This document shows, one piece after another, positions 17,441 through 25,333 of a stretch of DNA of 64,000 bases; within the stretch, counting starts at the first letter, position 1, and each line of letters starts with the position of its first letter. Where the stretch lies: positions 1,303,501 to 1,367,500 of the forward strand of contig NZ_AP023367.1 of the NCBI RefSeq assembly GCF_014218335.1, read 5' to 3'. A model generated the notes under the pieces. It was not told the origin of the DNA and did not search any database. It saw nothing but the letters and a program-made list of their open reading frames with translations. Both the position numbers and the translations under genes were made by a program. The stretch comes from Anaerocolumna cellulosilytica. Its GTDB lineage: Bacteria; Bacillota; Clostridia; Lachnospirales; Lachnospiraceae.

Positions 17441-17451
17441 GATTTCTCCGT
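17422..17451 (+). terminator. Stem-loop, terminator-like without strong T run
   Basis: ACGGAGAA (17422-17429) pairs with TTCTCCGT (17444-17451). The following bases (AAATAATTTG) contain no T tract, so it may stabilise a 3' end rather than terminate. Confidence 0.45.
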
Positions 17452-17520
17452 AAATAATTTGTATTATATATAATTACAAAAGATAAAAACCAGAAAGGAT
17501 AAGTATAATTCTAGATAAAT

Positions 17521-17532
17521 GATAGGCCTATC
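17521..17532. promoter_or_regulatory. 12-base palindrome before the methyltransferase gene
   Basis: GATAGGCCTATC is a perfect palindrome located 15 bases ahead of the GTG start. The methyltransferase has no clear ribosome site, so the palindrome could be an operator or a site affecting translation. Confidence 0.35.
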
Positions 17533-17546
17533 GCACCGGATAGAAA

Positions 17547-18941
17547 GTGATAAAAGTAAATGAATTATTCAGTGGCATAGGCAGTCAAAAAGCTGCATTA
17601 GAGAGATTAGGAATAGAGCATAAGGTTGTTGGTATAGCTGAAATTGATAAATACGCAATAAAAAGCTATGAAGCAATTCATGGGGATACCAGGAACTACG
17701 GGGACATAAGTAAGATTAATAAGCTAGATTATGCAGATTTCTGGACTTATTCTTTTCCTTGTCAAGATATATCAGTTGCCGGCAGACAGAAAGGAATGAA
17801 TGAGCAGACAAGAAGCGGTTTGTTATATCAGGTTGAGAGGTTATTAGAAGAATCAAAAAAACACAATGAACTTCCAAAGTTTTTAATGTTAGAAAATGTT
17901 AAAAATTTGGTGGGTAAAAAATTTAAAGATCAATTTTTAGAATGGTTATCTACCCTAGAGCAACTTGGTTACAATACATATTGGAAAGTGCTAAATGCAA
18001 AACATTATGGTATTCCACAGAACAGGGAAAGAGTTTTTGCAGTAAGTATACGTAAGGATATAGACAGGGGATTTGAATTTCCTGAACCAATCCACACAGG
18101 AAAGAGTTTAGTAGATGTATTAGAAAGGGAGGTAGATGAAAAATATTATCTTTCAGATGAGTTACATAAACGATTTATTTTCACAGATGATACATTTACA
18201 AAAAATATTGTCGGTACTACGAAAGCAAATGAAAATAGTATTGGACAACGTGACACTGTTTATAAGGCTGATGGAATTGTTGGTGCATTATTAGCATCCG
18301 ATTATAAGCAGCCAAAACGTATCTTAGAAGAAAATTGTATAAAAAAAGCTGGTATGATAGTTAAGGATGGATGGATTGATGTTGCTAGTAGAGTATACCA
18401 TATTGAAGGTATATCACCTACTCTTACCACTATGCAAGGGGGAAATACAACTCCTAAAGTACTTATTAGACAAGCAACAAAAAAAGGATATGCAGAGTGT
18501 AATATTCCTGGAGTAGCAGACCTGTCATTTCCCAAAAGTATGACTAGAAGGGGAAGGGTGCAAGAAGATGGTAATATATGTCCTACTTTAATGGCTGGGA
18601 CTCGGGAAATATACGTTTTTGATTTTCCGTGTATTGGTGCAAGTAGAGGTAGAAAGATAGATTCATCGGATAGTTACCGTCAGAAACTTGAACTAAATTA
18701 TTGTGGGACAAGTAACACAATTACAACAGTTCAAAAAGATAACTATGTAATTGAAAAAGGTGGAAAACAATTCAGAATCAGAAAACTAACACCTTTAGAG
18801 TGCTGGAGGCTGATGGGTTTTACTGATGAACAGTTTTATAAAGCTGCAGCTGTAAATTCAAACACACAATTATACAAACAAGCTGGTAATAGTATTGTGG
18901 TAGATGTTTTATATTACCTGTTTAGGCAGTTATTTATTTAA
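17547..18941 (+). CDS. DNA (cytosine-5) methyltransferase, phage/element type
   Basis: The 464-residue protein has all the main C5-methyltransferase motifs: I (ELFSGIGSQ, residues 6-14), IV with catalytic Cys72 (SFPCQDIS), VI (LENVKNL), VIII (PQNRERVF) and X (QAGNSIVVDVL). The target-recognition region between VIII and X is long (about 230 residues). No restriction endonuclease lies next to it, so it is probably a solitary methylase that protects the element or regulates genes. It starts with GTG and stands alone between the transfer block and the toxin locus. Confidence 0.9.
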   Translation: MIKVNELFSGIGSQKAALERLGIEHKVVGIAEIDKYAIKSYEAIHGDTRNYGDISKINKLDYADFWTYSFPCQDISVAGRQKGMNEQTRSGLLYQVERLLEESKKHNELPKFLMLENVKNLVGKKFKDQFLEWLSTLEQLGYNTYWKVLNAKHYGIPQNRERVFAVSIRKDIDRGFEFPEPIHTGKSLVDVLEREVDEKYYLSDELHKRFIFTDDTFTKNIVGTTKANENSIGQRDTVYKADGIVGALLASDYKQPKRILEENCIKKAGMIVKDGWIDVASRVYHIEGISPTLTTMQGGNTTPKVLIRQATKKGYAECNIPGVADLSFPKSMTRRGRVQEDGNICPTLMAGTREIYVFDFPCIGASRGRKIDSSDSYRQKLELNYCGTSNTITTVQKDNYVIEKGGKQFRIRKLTPLECWRLMGFTDEQFYKAAAVNSNTQLYKQAGNSIVVDVLYYLFRQLFI

Positions 18942-19016
18942 TCATTTATCCAGGGCTACTTTGCTCCGGATATACATAATGAGATTTACAAATAAGAAGC
19001 AAGTATATAATAATAT

Positions 19017-19045
19017 TTGCTTTTTATGACATTTATTACTATAAT
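19017..19045 (+). promoter_or_regulatory. Sigma-A promoter of the type I toxin gene
   Basis: TTGCTT (19017-19022), 17 bases, then a consensus TATAAT (19040-19045). The predicted start near 19052 would make the first bases of the mRNA ACAACCAGTT, exactly complementary to AACTGGTTGT at 19253-19262. Confidence 0.7.
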
Positions 19046-19100
19046 ATGAATACAACCAGTTGCAGGGTGATTATGGTCGCTCCCGAAAGGGGGTGATAGT

Positions 19101-19190
19101 TTGAGTACATATGAGGAATTAATGCTGATTATAAGTATAGTAGGACTTATATTTGTTATACTCAACTATAAAGACAAACAAAAAAAATAG
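19101..19190 (+). CDS. TxpA/holin-like type I toxin peptide
   Basis: TTG at 19101 opens a 29-residue peptide starting MSTYEELMLIIS, a hydrophobic helix of about 16 residues, and a basic tail (NYKDKQKK). The MSTYE-L-M start plus one membrane helix is characteristic of the TxpA/Hol_Tox family of type I toxins, which damage the membrane. The ribosome site AAAGGGGGTGA can be masked by CTCCC four bases upstream of it. A convergent promoter for an antisense RNA lies at 19275-19303. The peptide is shorter than TxpA (59 residues) but typical of many family members. Confidence 0.75.
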   Translation: MSTYEELMLIISIVGLIFVILNYKDKQKK

Positions 19191-19224
19191 TCACCCCGCC
19201 CGCAAAGTAGTGTGACTATTTTTT
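19180..19224. terminator. Bidirectional terminator between toxin and antisense RNA
   Basis: AAAATAGTCAC (ending 19194) and GTGACTATTTT (starting 19212) form a 12-base-pair stem with T runs in both orientations. It includes the toxin's stop codon and would terminate both the toxin mRNA and the opposing RNA. Confidence 0.75.
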
Positions 19225-19268
19225 AAACCATTATTTGCGACCAGTCACATGGAACTGGTTGTTTTATA
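19185..19268 (-). ncRNA. Predicted antisense antitoxin RNA
   Basis: A minus-strand promoter at 19275-19303 would start an RNA near 19268 that runs left into the bidirectional terminator. The RNA, about 85 bases long, would be fully complementary to the 3' part of the toxin mRNA, the arrangement known from txpA/ratA and bsrG/SR4. Both ends are predicted, not measured. Confidence 0.6.
19240..19265 (+). terminator. Second stem-loop at the toxin mRNA 3' end
   Basis: ACCAGT (19240-19245) pairs with ACTGGT (19254-19259), followed by TGTTTT. The right arm is also the part that can pair with the first ten bases of the mRNA, so the two structures compete. Confidence 0.6.
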
Positions 19269-19274
19269 TTTCTT

Positions 19275-19303
19275 ATATTATCACACACATTGATTGATGT
19301 CAA
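19275..19303 (-). promoter_or_regulatory. Antisense RNA promoter
   Basis: Read on the minus strand: consensus TTGACA (19303-19298), 17 bases, then TAATAT (19280-19275). It points toward the toxin gene. Confidence 0.75.
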
Positions 19304-19326
19304 ATAACTTAATATAGCCTAAAAGT

Positions 19327-19363
19327 GCCGGTTAAGAGTTCGTTTCTTATTGCCGGTTTTTTT
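19327..19363 (+). terminator. Terminator-like hairpin before the 390-residue gene
   Basis: CGGTTAAGA pairs with TCTTATTGCCG (stem with a small bulge), followed by GG and seven T residues. It lies 31 bases ahead of the next gene, so it can isolate or attenuate it. Confidence 0.55.
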
Positions 19364-19393
19364 ATTGCAATTAGATAAAGATCAGGAGGGAAC

Positions 19394-20566
19394 ATGTATA
19401 ATACTAAATTAATCTTAGCAGATGGAAGGGAAGTATATCCTGGTTATCTGGATAAGGAAAAAAGAGAGCAGATTAAAGGAGAGTTTGATGGATGTAGGGG
19501 GTATATGTGGTGTGGATGCCAAAGTCATGAAAGGCTTTTTTACAGAATATCAGAAGATTTGAAACTATACCCGGAGCATAATAAATACAAACATGATTCG
19601 TGCTGCAGCCGTTACCGAACGGAAGAAGGAGAGGAGGAAAGAAAGACTGGATATGTGGTAAATGATGAGGATGGGGCAGTTACGGCATATTTAACCTTTA
19701 ACCCCAAGGAGTTCGATTTAGGTAAGAGTGAAGAAAAAGAAGAGGATAATCAGGATATTAGTGATACTGAGGCAGATGAAGCAGAGAATGAAGTAATCCT
19801 AGAGAAAAATCAGAATAATGAGCAAAAACAGGAGAAAAAAGAACCAAAGCTTTCGCTGGCATTGTTGGTCAGAAGTATTAATATGGACACATATACAGAA
19901 AGAATCCTGAATAATAAAAAGGTAGATTCAAAAGAGACTTTCTCTAAGCTTGTTTATCACCGCATGAAAAAAGCAATTGGAGAGCTTTCTATTGAGAAAG
20001 ACGGTGTAAGGTTTCTCTATACATCATTGGCAGCAATAAAGAAATTTGAAGATAAGGGATTGACGAAATGCTATCTGTGTAATTATGGTCCAGATGGTAA
20101 GATTTTCAGAAACTTTATTTTCCCGGATACGTTAGAAAAGGCGCTGAAGAAGTTTAGAAAAACCTATGGTATAGAACCAAATGAAGACACCGTTATGGCC
20201 GGTTTTCAATATCTAAAGAAAACAAAATCCAAAATACAGTATAAGGTTTTAGGACGTATCCATTTATTTCAGGTTTCAAATATAGGGATATATTGCAACA
20301 CCCTACTAGAAAAAGAAACATATGATGAACTGGTTGCAATAACAGAGTCCGATGAGAACATAACATTTTGGATACCGCCGGATGATAATAGTGTTGGTGG
20401 AATCGTACAGATCGAAGGTAAAGAGAAAAAACTCTTATTATTATTTCGATCAGAATGTGATGAGCACATTACCTTTAACATGGACTTATATGAGCCTTTT
20501 GTAATTGGAGAGAAAGAACCTTTCACAAGGGAACGTTTTTACAATGTTATTGAACAAATGGAATGA
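19394..20566 (+). CDS. Hypothetical protein with Cys-rich N-terminus
   Basis: The 390-residue protein has three parts. The N-terminal 85 residues contain clustered Cys/His (GCRGYMWCGCQSHERLFYR, then HDSCCSRY) that may bind zinc. A very acidic Glu/Gln/Asn-rich linker covers about residues 110-155. The C-terminal 230 residues form an alpha/beta domain without recognised motifs. AGGAGG lies 7 bases before the ATG. I do not recognise the family; a DNA- or RNA-binding role is only suggested by the Cys cluster. Confidence 0.55.
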   Translation: MYNTKLILADGREVYPGYLDKEKREQIKGEFDGCRGYMWCGCQSHERLFYRISEDLKLYPEHNKYKHDSCCSRYRTEEGEEERKTGYVVNDEDGAVTAYLTFNPKEFDLGKSEEKEEDNQDISDTEADEAENEVILEKNQNNEQKQEKKEPKLSLALLVRSINMDTYTERILNNKKVDSKETFSKLVYHRMKKAIGELSIEKDGVRFLYTSLAAIKKFEDKGLTKCYLCNYGPDGKIFRNFIFPDTLEKALKKFRKTYGIEPNEDTVMAGFQYLKKTKSKIQYKVLGRIHLFQVSNIGIYCNTLLEKETYDELVAITESDENITFWIPPDDNSVGGIVQIEGKEKKLLLLFRSECDEHITFNMDLYEPFVIGEKEPFTRERFYNVIEQME

Positions 20567-20633
20567 GAAATAGAAGAAATCAGATAAGATGAAAATAAAA
20601 AACCAGTCTAAGAGAATATCTTACACTGGTTTT

Positions 20634-20828
20634 TTATTCAATCTCGAACAAGTCATTGGGGGTACAATTAAGTGCCTTACAAAGCTTTTCAAGCAAATCA
20701 AAGTGAATGGAGATTGTTTGGTTATTAGAGAGCTTTGCAAGAGCTTGATAGGACATTCCTACTTCTTTTGCTAACCAATAGCGAGTTTTATTATTCTTAC
20801 TTAATGTATCATCAATTTTAATACGCAT
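20634..20828 (-). CDS. Small XRE-family regulator
   Basis: The 64-residue minus-strand protein is a compact helix-turn-helix of the Cro/CI type (TRYWLAKEVGMSYQALAKL, then LLEKLCKALNCTPNDLFEI). AGGTGA lies 5 bases before the ATG at 20828; a GTG three codons earlier overlaps that site and is less likely. It is divergent from the Dam-like gene, and their promoters lie about 70 bases apart, so it may control both. Confidence 0.78.
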   Translation of the reverse strand: MRIKIDDTLSKNNKTRYWLAKEVGMSYQALAKLSNNQTISIHFDLLEKLCKALNCTPNDLFEIE

Positions 20829-20846
20829 AAAAGTCACCTCACATTT

Positions 20847-20875
20847 ATTATATCAGACAATGATAAGGTTTACAA
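20847..20875 (-). promoter_or_regulatory. Promoter of the small XRE gene
   Basis: On the minus strand TTGTAA (20875-20870), 17 bases, TATAAT (20852-20847). Repeated TACAATAT and ATTGTATAAT sequences in the spacer up to 20960 could be operators. Confidence 0.65.
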
Positions 20876-20946
20876 TATACAATATAATTAAATAGGAATT
20901 TGAAATGTTACATCTATAAATTATGCAATTTATAGATTATACAATC

Positions 20947-20975
20947 TTGACATTGTATAATAACGGGTATAGAAT
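20947..20975 (+). promoter_or_regulatory. Promoter of the Dam-like gene
   Basis: Consensus TTGACA (20947-20952), 17 bases, TAGAAT (20970-20975). It fires away from the XRE gene promoter. Confidence 0.65.
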
Positions 20976-21008
20976 GTTAATAAAATACTTGAAAGGGAGT
21001 AAAAGAAA

Positions 21009-21805
21009 ATGAAAGCAATGATGAAATACCCCGGTAGTAAATGGAGTATTGCAAAGTGGATAATTGAGTTCTTTCCAGAACATCATAGCTATTTAGAACC
21101 CTTTTTCGGAAGTGGTGCAGTTTTTTTCAATAAGCCAAGAAGCAATATAGAGACAATCAATGACATGGACGATAACGTCATTAATTTATTTGAATGGATC
21201 CGTAAGGATCCGGAAAGACTGGCCAGAGAAATATATATGATTCCTTATGCCAGAAAAATTTATGATGAAGCATTTCGTACGGTGTCAAAAGATAGCTTTG
21301 ACAAAGCAGTGAATTTTTACATAAGGCTTAATATGGGGCATGGCTTCCGAACAAATGGTGAAAAGGTGGGATGGAAAAATGATGTACAGGGAAGGGAGAG
21401 AGCCTATGCGTCTCAGGACTGGTGTACTCTACCAGAAAAGATTATTCTTGCAGCCGAAAGGTTAAGAGGGGTGCAAGTAGAAAATAGACCAGCAATAGAT
21501 ATTATAAATAGATTCAATCATCCCAAAGTGCTTATCTATCTTGATCCTCCTTATGTTTTAGGTACCAGACATGGAAAGCAATACAAGTATGAAATGGATG
21601 ATGAAGCACAAGAGGAATTGCTAGATACCGTTATAAGACATAGGGGGAGCATTTTATTGAGTGGTATGATAATGAACTTTATAATAAGTATTTAAAAGGT
21701 TGGCACAGAGAAGAGACTATTTGCTATTCTCAAGTTAGCAGTAAAAAACGAGAAGTATTATGGATGAACTTTGAACCACAAAGGCAGATGACGTTATTTG
21801 GTTAA
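21009..21805 (+). pseudogene. Dam-type (D12 class) adenine-N6 methyltransferase, frameshifted
   Basis: The first 219 codons encode a D12-class adenine methylase: MMKYPGSKWSIAKW with the SAM-binding motif I, FFGSGAVFF, and the catalytic DPPY (ILDPP-like LDPPYVLG). At about 21664 the frame breaks. The continuing frame reads YDNELYNKYLKGWHREE and on to a TAA at 21803, which is the expected C-terminus (family consensus SGYDNELY). One missing T after AGTGG restores a 265-residue protein. All catalytic motifs lie before the break, so partial function is conceivable. Confidence 0.8.
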
Positions 21806-21829
21806 CGGAATTTACAAGGAGGATTGGAT

Positions 21830-22195
21830 TTGGGACAAACAGAAGTAAAAAGAAAGGCAATACCCAAAAAGACAAGGCTTAAAGTCTATGATAAATTTAA
21901 TGGTCATTGTGCGTACTGTGGTTGTGAGATAGGATACAAGGATATGCAAGTAGACCATAAGGAATCTTTATACTGGTATGCAGGAGCAGATGAAATTGAA
22001 AATTATATGCCATCCTGCAGAGCATGTAATTTCTATAAAAGTACTATGACACTTGAAAGGTTCAGGGAGCAATTACAGAAGATTCCAGTGCGTTTAGAAA
22101 AAGATTTTATATACAGACTTGCTAAGAAGTATGGAATGGTTATGGAACAGGAAGTACCGATTCAGTTTTATTATGAAATGCTAGAATCTAAATAG
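21830..22195 (+). CDS. HNH endonuclease
   Basis: The 121-residue protein is a compact HNH nuclease: CAYCG, MQVDHKESL (the catalytic His), then MPSCRACNFYKS, giving two zinc-binding CxxC pairs. The TTG at 21830 is 7 bases from AAGGAGG; a TTG at 21824 is in frame but too close to it. It lies immediately behind the Dam-like methylase, which suggests that the two once formed a methylase-nuclease pair or phage-type module. Confidence 0.82.
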   Translation: MGQTEVKRKAIPKKTRLKVYDKFNGHCAYCGCEIGYKDMQVDHKESLYWYAGADEIENYMPSCRACNFYKSTMTLERFREQLQKIPVRLEKDFIYRLAKKYGMVMEQEVPIQFYYEMLESK

Positions 22196-22212
22196 GAAGG
22201 GAAGGGACAAGT

Positions 22213-22395
22213 ATGAAACTCATGATAGAGGTTGATATCGACTTAGAAGAATCCGGACTGATTGAAAAAGAGGTAAAAGACAAGGATTTGCTTATAAATG
22301 GAGCTGATTTCCAAGGGATAGGATTGACTTTAAAGCAGGTCAGTTATGAACTGAAAGGTAACCAATTATTACATATAGGTTTATTAAATTGTTAA
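22213..22395 (+). CDS. Small hypothetical protein
   Basis: This 60-residue, acidic protein (MKLMIEVDIDLEESG) follows the HNH gene by 17 bases with GGAAGGGAAGGG as ribosome site. Its last codons overlap the left arm of a terminator at 22392-22424. No family is recognised. Confidence 0.5.
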   Translation: MKLMIEVDIDLEESGLIEKEVKDKDLLINGADFQGIGLTLKQVSYELKGNQLLHIGLLNC

Positions 22396-22424
22396 AGCCG
22401 TTCCTGTGATAAGAAACGGCTTTA
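22392..22424 (+). terminator. Terminator-like hairpin
   Basis: TTAAAGCCGTT (22392-22402) pairs perfectly with AACGGCTTTAA (22414-22424). The stem is followed by AC rather than by T residues, but the arm itself ends in TTTAA; it probably ends the Dam/HNH transcript in either direction. Confidence 0.6.
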
Positions 22425-22574
22425 AACTCCCCTTGCCATAATAATACAATATTGTGGAATGAATGTCAATAATAATTGGAAAAAAACTAAAAAAATGGAA
22501 ATACATTTTATTTAGTTCTATTATGATCTGTGGCTAGAAAAGAAAAATAAACAACATATGGAAGGGATAATGCA

Positions 22575-22748
22575 ATGCAGGAATCCAAAAATAAAATAAT
22601 TAAATTGATGTTATGGGCAGTTGCAATGCTTTTAGTAATAGCAATTAGTATGATTATTACTACATTACAAAAATCTAAAAGCCAGGAAGAGAATGTAATT
22701 GTATATGACGGAAGTGAAGATAATCCATACATAGAGGGGGTACAATAA
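22575..22748 (+). CDS. Small single-pass membrane protein
   Basis: ATG at 22575 opens a 57-residue protein with one membrane helix (residues 10-30, LMLWAVAMLLVIAISMIITT) and an acidic outside or inside tail (GSEDNPYIEG). GAAGGG is 8 bases or so upstream. Its TAA shares an A with the ATG of the TadZ-like gene, so the two are co-translated. Confidence 0.6.
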   Translation: MQESKNKIIKLMLWAVAMLLVIAISMIITTLQKSKSQEENVIVYDGSEDNPYIEGVQ

Positions 22749-23962
22749 TGCTATTTTATTTAACAACAAACTCCAATATAGACAAGCTAGATTGCCTTGA
22801 AGATGCTTATATATTAAACAAAGAAACAAAATGTGACTTGAATCAGGAAACATTCTTAAAGTACATAAAAAAAGATATCCGTAATCTGCAGGTGGATTAC
22901 CTGATAATAGATATGTCTATATTTGAGCAGGAGGATATGGATATAAAAGGGTGTTTGGAATCGTATTTGCTTTTGAATCCCAAAAGCAAGGTAATATTGT
23001 TGCCGGCATTAATAGAAGATACCGGAGAATTGTTTGGAGCAATTGATCCTTTTGCTGGGGTTTATGTAGTAAAGGATATAGTTAATCCTGAGATTGAGGT
23101 ATTAAATATACTAAACAACCTGGAACAGTTGCCAATAGAAGTGGATATTCCTGCAACAGAACCAGAGAAACTGGATGCAGAGTATGAAGACGTACCAGAG
23201 GAGGACATTGCCACACCCGATAATATTTTCTTAAAAGCTGCCAGTCCGATAAAGGTATCGGAAGGACAACCTTTAAAAAATGAGGTGAATGAGAAAGATA
23301 ACCATAAAGAAAAGAAGGAAGATATAACTGCTTCACCAGAAATAATGAAGCTTGAAGATTACATAAAGACTAAAAAGAACCCGGCCAGTCGTAAATGGAA
23401 TTGTGAAAATATTATGATTGGTTTCATTGGTACGGAAAGAAGAATGGGTACAACGACAGCCGCCTTTATGCTAGCTAATCTATTGCACTTTAATGGAGCT
23501 AAGGTGACTTATGCAGAAGTTAACAAACATAATCACCTTGATATACTTGCAGAACAATATGAGTTTGTTCCAGTAGAAGAACATTATGTTAAGAAAGCAA
23601 TCACATACTTTAGGGACAGTAAATGCATTATACCAGGTACAAACTTTATTGTTCTTGACTTAGGCAGCATAAGTGAAAATGATGAAAAGATAATGAACTT
23701 AAAAGATACCATGGACAAGCTGATCCTAGTCTCAGGAAGCCGGCCCTATGACTTGAAATCGTTAAATAAGGCGCTGGAATTGATTCTAGATAAGAATCTA
23801 CACCTTGCTTTTAATATGGCTCGAAACAAGGATATGAAAGCTCTGGAGAAGAATTATGCAGCGGAGGCAGATACAATTAGCTACCTACCGTATTGCTCTG
23901 ATATTCTGTCTTGTGACAAAGTAATCTGGGAGAACATCGAAAAGATATATAAGGACTATTAA
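22748..23962 (+). CDS. TadZ/CpaE-like protein with degenerate P-loop
   Basis: The 404-residue protein has an N-terminal receiver-like domain (about residues 1-120, alternating hydrophobic strands such as VDYLIIDMSIF), an acidic linker, and a C-terminal ParA/MinD-like domain. Its Walker A is GTERRMGTTTAA, missing the conserved signature and P-loop lysines of the family but keeping GTT. IVLDLGS corresponds to the Walker B strand. This two-domain layout is that of CpaE/TadZ, which places pilus machines at the cell pole. It is distinct from the ATPase at 1345 and lies far from the Tad-like genes. Confidence 0.65.
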   Translation: MLFYLTTNSNIDKLDCLEDAYILNKETKCDLNQETFLKYIKKDIRNLQVDYLIIDMSIFEQEDMDIKGCLESYLLLNPKSKVILLPALIEDTGELFGAIDPFAGVYVVKDIVNPEIEVLNILNNLEQLPIEVDIPATEPEKLDAEYEDVPEEDIATPDNIFLKAASPIKVSEGQPLKNEVNEKDNHKEKKEDITASPEIMKLEDYIKTKKNPASRKWNCENIMIGFIGTERRMGTTTAAFMLANLLHFNGAKVTYAEVNKHNHLDILAEQYEFVPVEEHYVKKAITYFRDSKCIIPGTNFIVLDLGSISENDEKIMNLKDTMDKLILVSGSRPYDLKSLNKALELILDKNLHLAFNMARNKDMKALEKNYAAEADTISYLPYCSDILSCDKVIWENIEKIYKDY

Positions 23963-23970
23963 GAAATAAA

Positions 23971-24001
23971 AAATAAACACCAGGTCAAGTGGTGTTTATT
24001 T
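23971..24001 (+). terminator. Terminator hairpin
   Basis: AAATAAACACCA (23971-23982) pairs perfectly with TGGTGTTTATTT (23990-24001). The T-rich right arm makes it a probable bidirectional terminator behind the TadZ-like gene. Confidence 0.7.
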
Positions 24002-24028
24002 CCGTCAGAATAAATCTGAACAATATCA

Positions 24029-24148
24029 AACTGATAGATACTGTTATTATAGCATAAGTAATTAGATAGTAAATAGCTATCTATCAGTTTTTGTACACAA
24101 ACTTACAAATTTTAGACTTTTGTTTTCAATAACTACTAAAACTGATAG
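24029..24148. repeat. Three CTGATAG sites before the HTH_36 gene
   Basis: AACTGATAGATA (24029-24040) and its perfect inverted copy TATCTATCAGTT (24078-24089) flank 37 A+T-rich bases. A third site, AAACTGATAG, lies at 24138-24148, just before the ribosome site. The layout fits binding sites for the adjacent DNA-binding protein, either as operators or as replication iterons. Confidence 0.6.
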
Positions 24149-24160
24149 GAGATTAAACAT

Positions 24161-24991
24161 ATGGCTATGAAAAAATTCAAAATGTTAAATTTAATTTGTG
24201 AGAGCTGCGCATTGAGTTCCAAAGAAAAGCTTGTGGCGCACTACTTTGTATATAAATCAAATAGAATTGGTGAATGTTATCCGGCGGTTGGTACTATTGC
24301 AAAACATTGTGGGGTTTCTGAACGTACTGTTCAAAGAGCTACCAAGAAGCTTCAGGAGCAAGACTATATAACAATTGAAAAGAGATATTTTAAAGGCAGA
24401 CAATCATCCAATGAATATAAATTAAATACTCTGTTATTGGATGTTGAACAAGCAGAAAATCTACAGAAAGAAAGCATGGATACAAATGCTGATGCCAACA
24501 ATACCATGGAAACGGTTTTTCTTGAAGAACTATTGATGCCTGTATTTACACTAGAAGCTTCATCAGACGATGAAGAAGAAATTCCAGTGCTAACAGAAGG
24601 TTGTTATTACATAGAAGAAGATAGTATGGAATATGATGAGTACATGGATATAGATTATGATGAGATTGGATTCTTAGACTATGTGTCTGATGAAGATTAT
24701 GGTGAAGTTGATAATGTATGTTTGGCCATGGAGACTGGTGCTGTTATTATAGATCTTAAATATGTGGATTGGTTAAAACTATTAATGGTAATCAAAATGT
24801 ATAAATGCAGAGCTAATTTTATGTTCGTTTACGCAGGTCGTCACGACGATCATGCAATTGAATTAAAGAAGAACCAATTTTACCAATTAAAACTAAAGTA
24901 TTTGCATGTACTTTTTTATGCCCATTTTAGGGGTGACATGGTGACACCCAAATTATACAATAAATACATAGATATTGAAAAGAAAGTATAG
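24161..24991 (+). CDS. HTH_36-domain DNA-binding protein (replication-initiator-like)
   Basis: The first 90 residues of this 276-residue protein form a winged helix of the HTH_36 type (CYPAVGTIAKHCGVSERTVQ, then KLQEQDYITIEKRYFKGRQS), as found in plasmid and element replication or regulatory proteins. A strongly acidic region follows (about residues 105-190). The C-terminal 80 residues are basic. The protein lies directly behind three CTGATAG sites, to which it may bind. Whether it initiates replication or only represses is not decided by the sequence. Confidence 0.65.
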   Translation: MAMKKFKMLNLICESCALSSKEKLVAHYFVYKSNRIGECYPAVGTIAKHCGVSERTVQRATKKLQEQDYITIEKRYFKGRQSSNEYKLNTLLLDVEQAENLQKESMDTNADANNTMETVFLEELLMPVFTLEASSDDEEEIPVLTEGCYYIEEDSMEYDEYMDIDYDEIGFLDYVSDEDYGEVDNVCLAMETGAVIIDLKYVDWLKLLMVIKMYKCRANFMFVYAGRHDDHAIELKKNQFYQLKLKYLHVLFYAHFRGDMVTPKLYNKYIDIEKKV

Positions 24992-25130
24992 TTATTATAA
25001 TTATATAGTTAATTGTATAATTACTAAAAGTGTCTTTGAGAGAAACACATACAAGTCATATTTAGTTAAAGAGCTGGGTACACTGGATTAGTATATTTTG
25101 CGTTGCTTTTTATATATTTGGGTTATGTAA

Positions 25131-25315
25131 AAAAGAATTAAGAAACAGATTGACCTTTTTAGCAAAAGTGAGATTGATGTGGCTATTTGTTATTCCAGGG
25201 AAGACTTATTTGATTGTAAAATGAACAAAAATCTATTGATAAATATGGTGCTGCTATTTATTGCATTAAAGATGGTGTTCTCATAAAGGAAAATGAAATT
25301 ATCCACATGTCGTAA
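25131..25315 (+). pseudogene. Remnant of an unrecognised gene
   Basis: One frame reads IKKQIDLFSKSEIDVAICYS and on to FDCKMNK, then the continuation lies in another frame (KYGAAIYCIKDGVLIKENE, ending in a TAA at 25313). A single base lost in the A-rich stretch near 25230 would join them. There is no start codon at the 5' side, so the gene is also truncated. The rest of the 342-base gap before the next gene shows no further coding sign. Confidence 0.45.
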
Positions 25316-25333
25316 AAAGTCGGATAGTACTGC

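Noticed and set aside
20589-20774. Plus-strand frame of 61 residues
   Set aside because: It is antisense to the XRE gene and has no ribosome site or protein-like composition.
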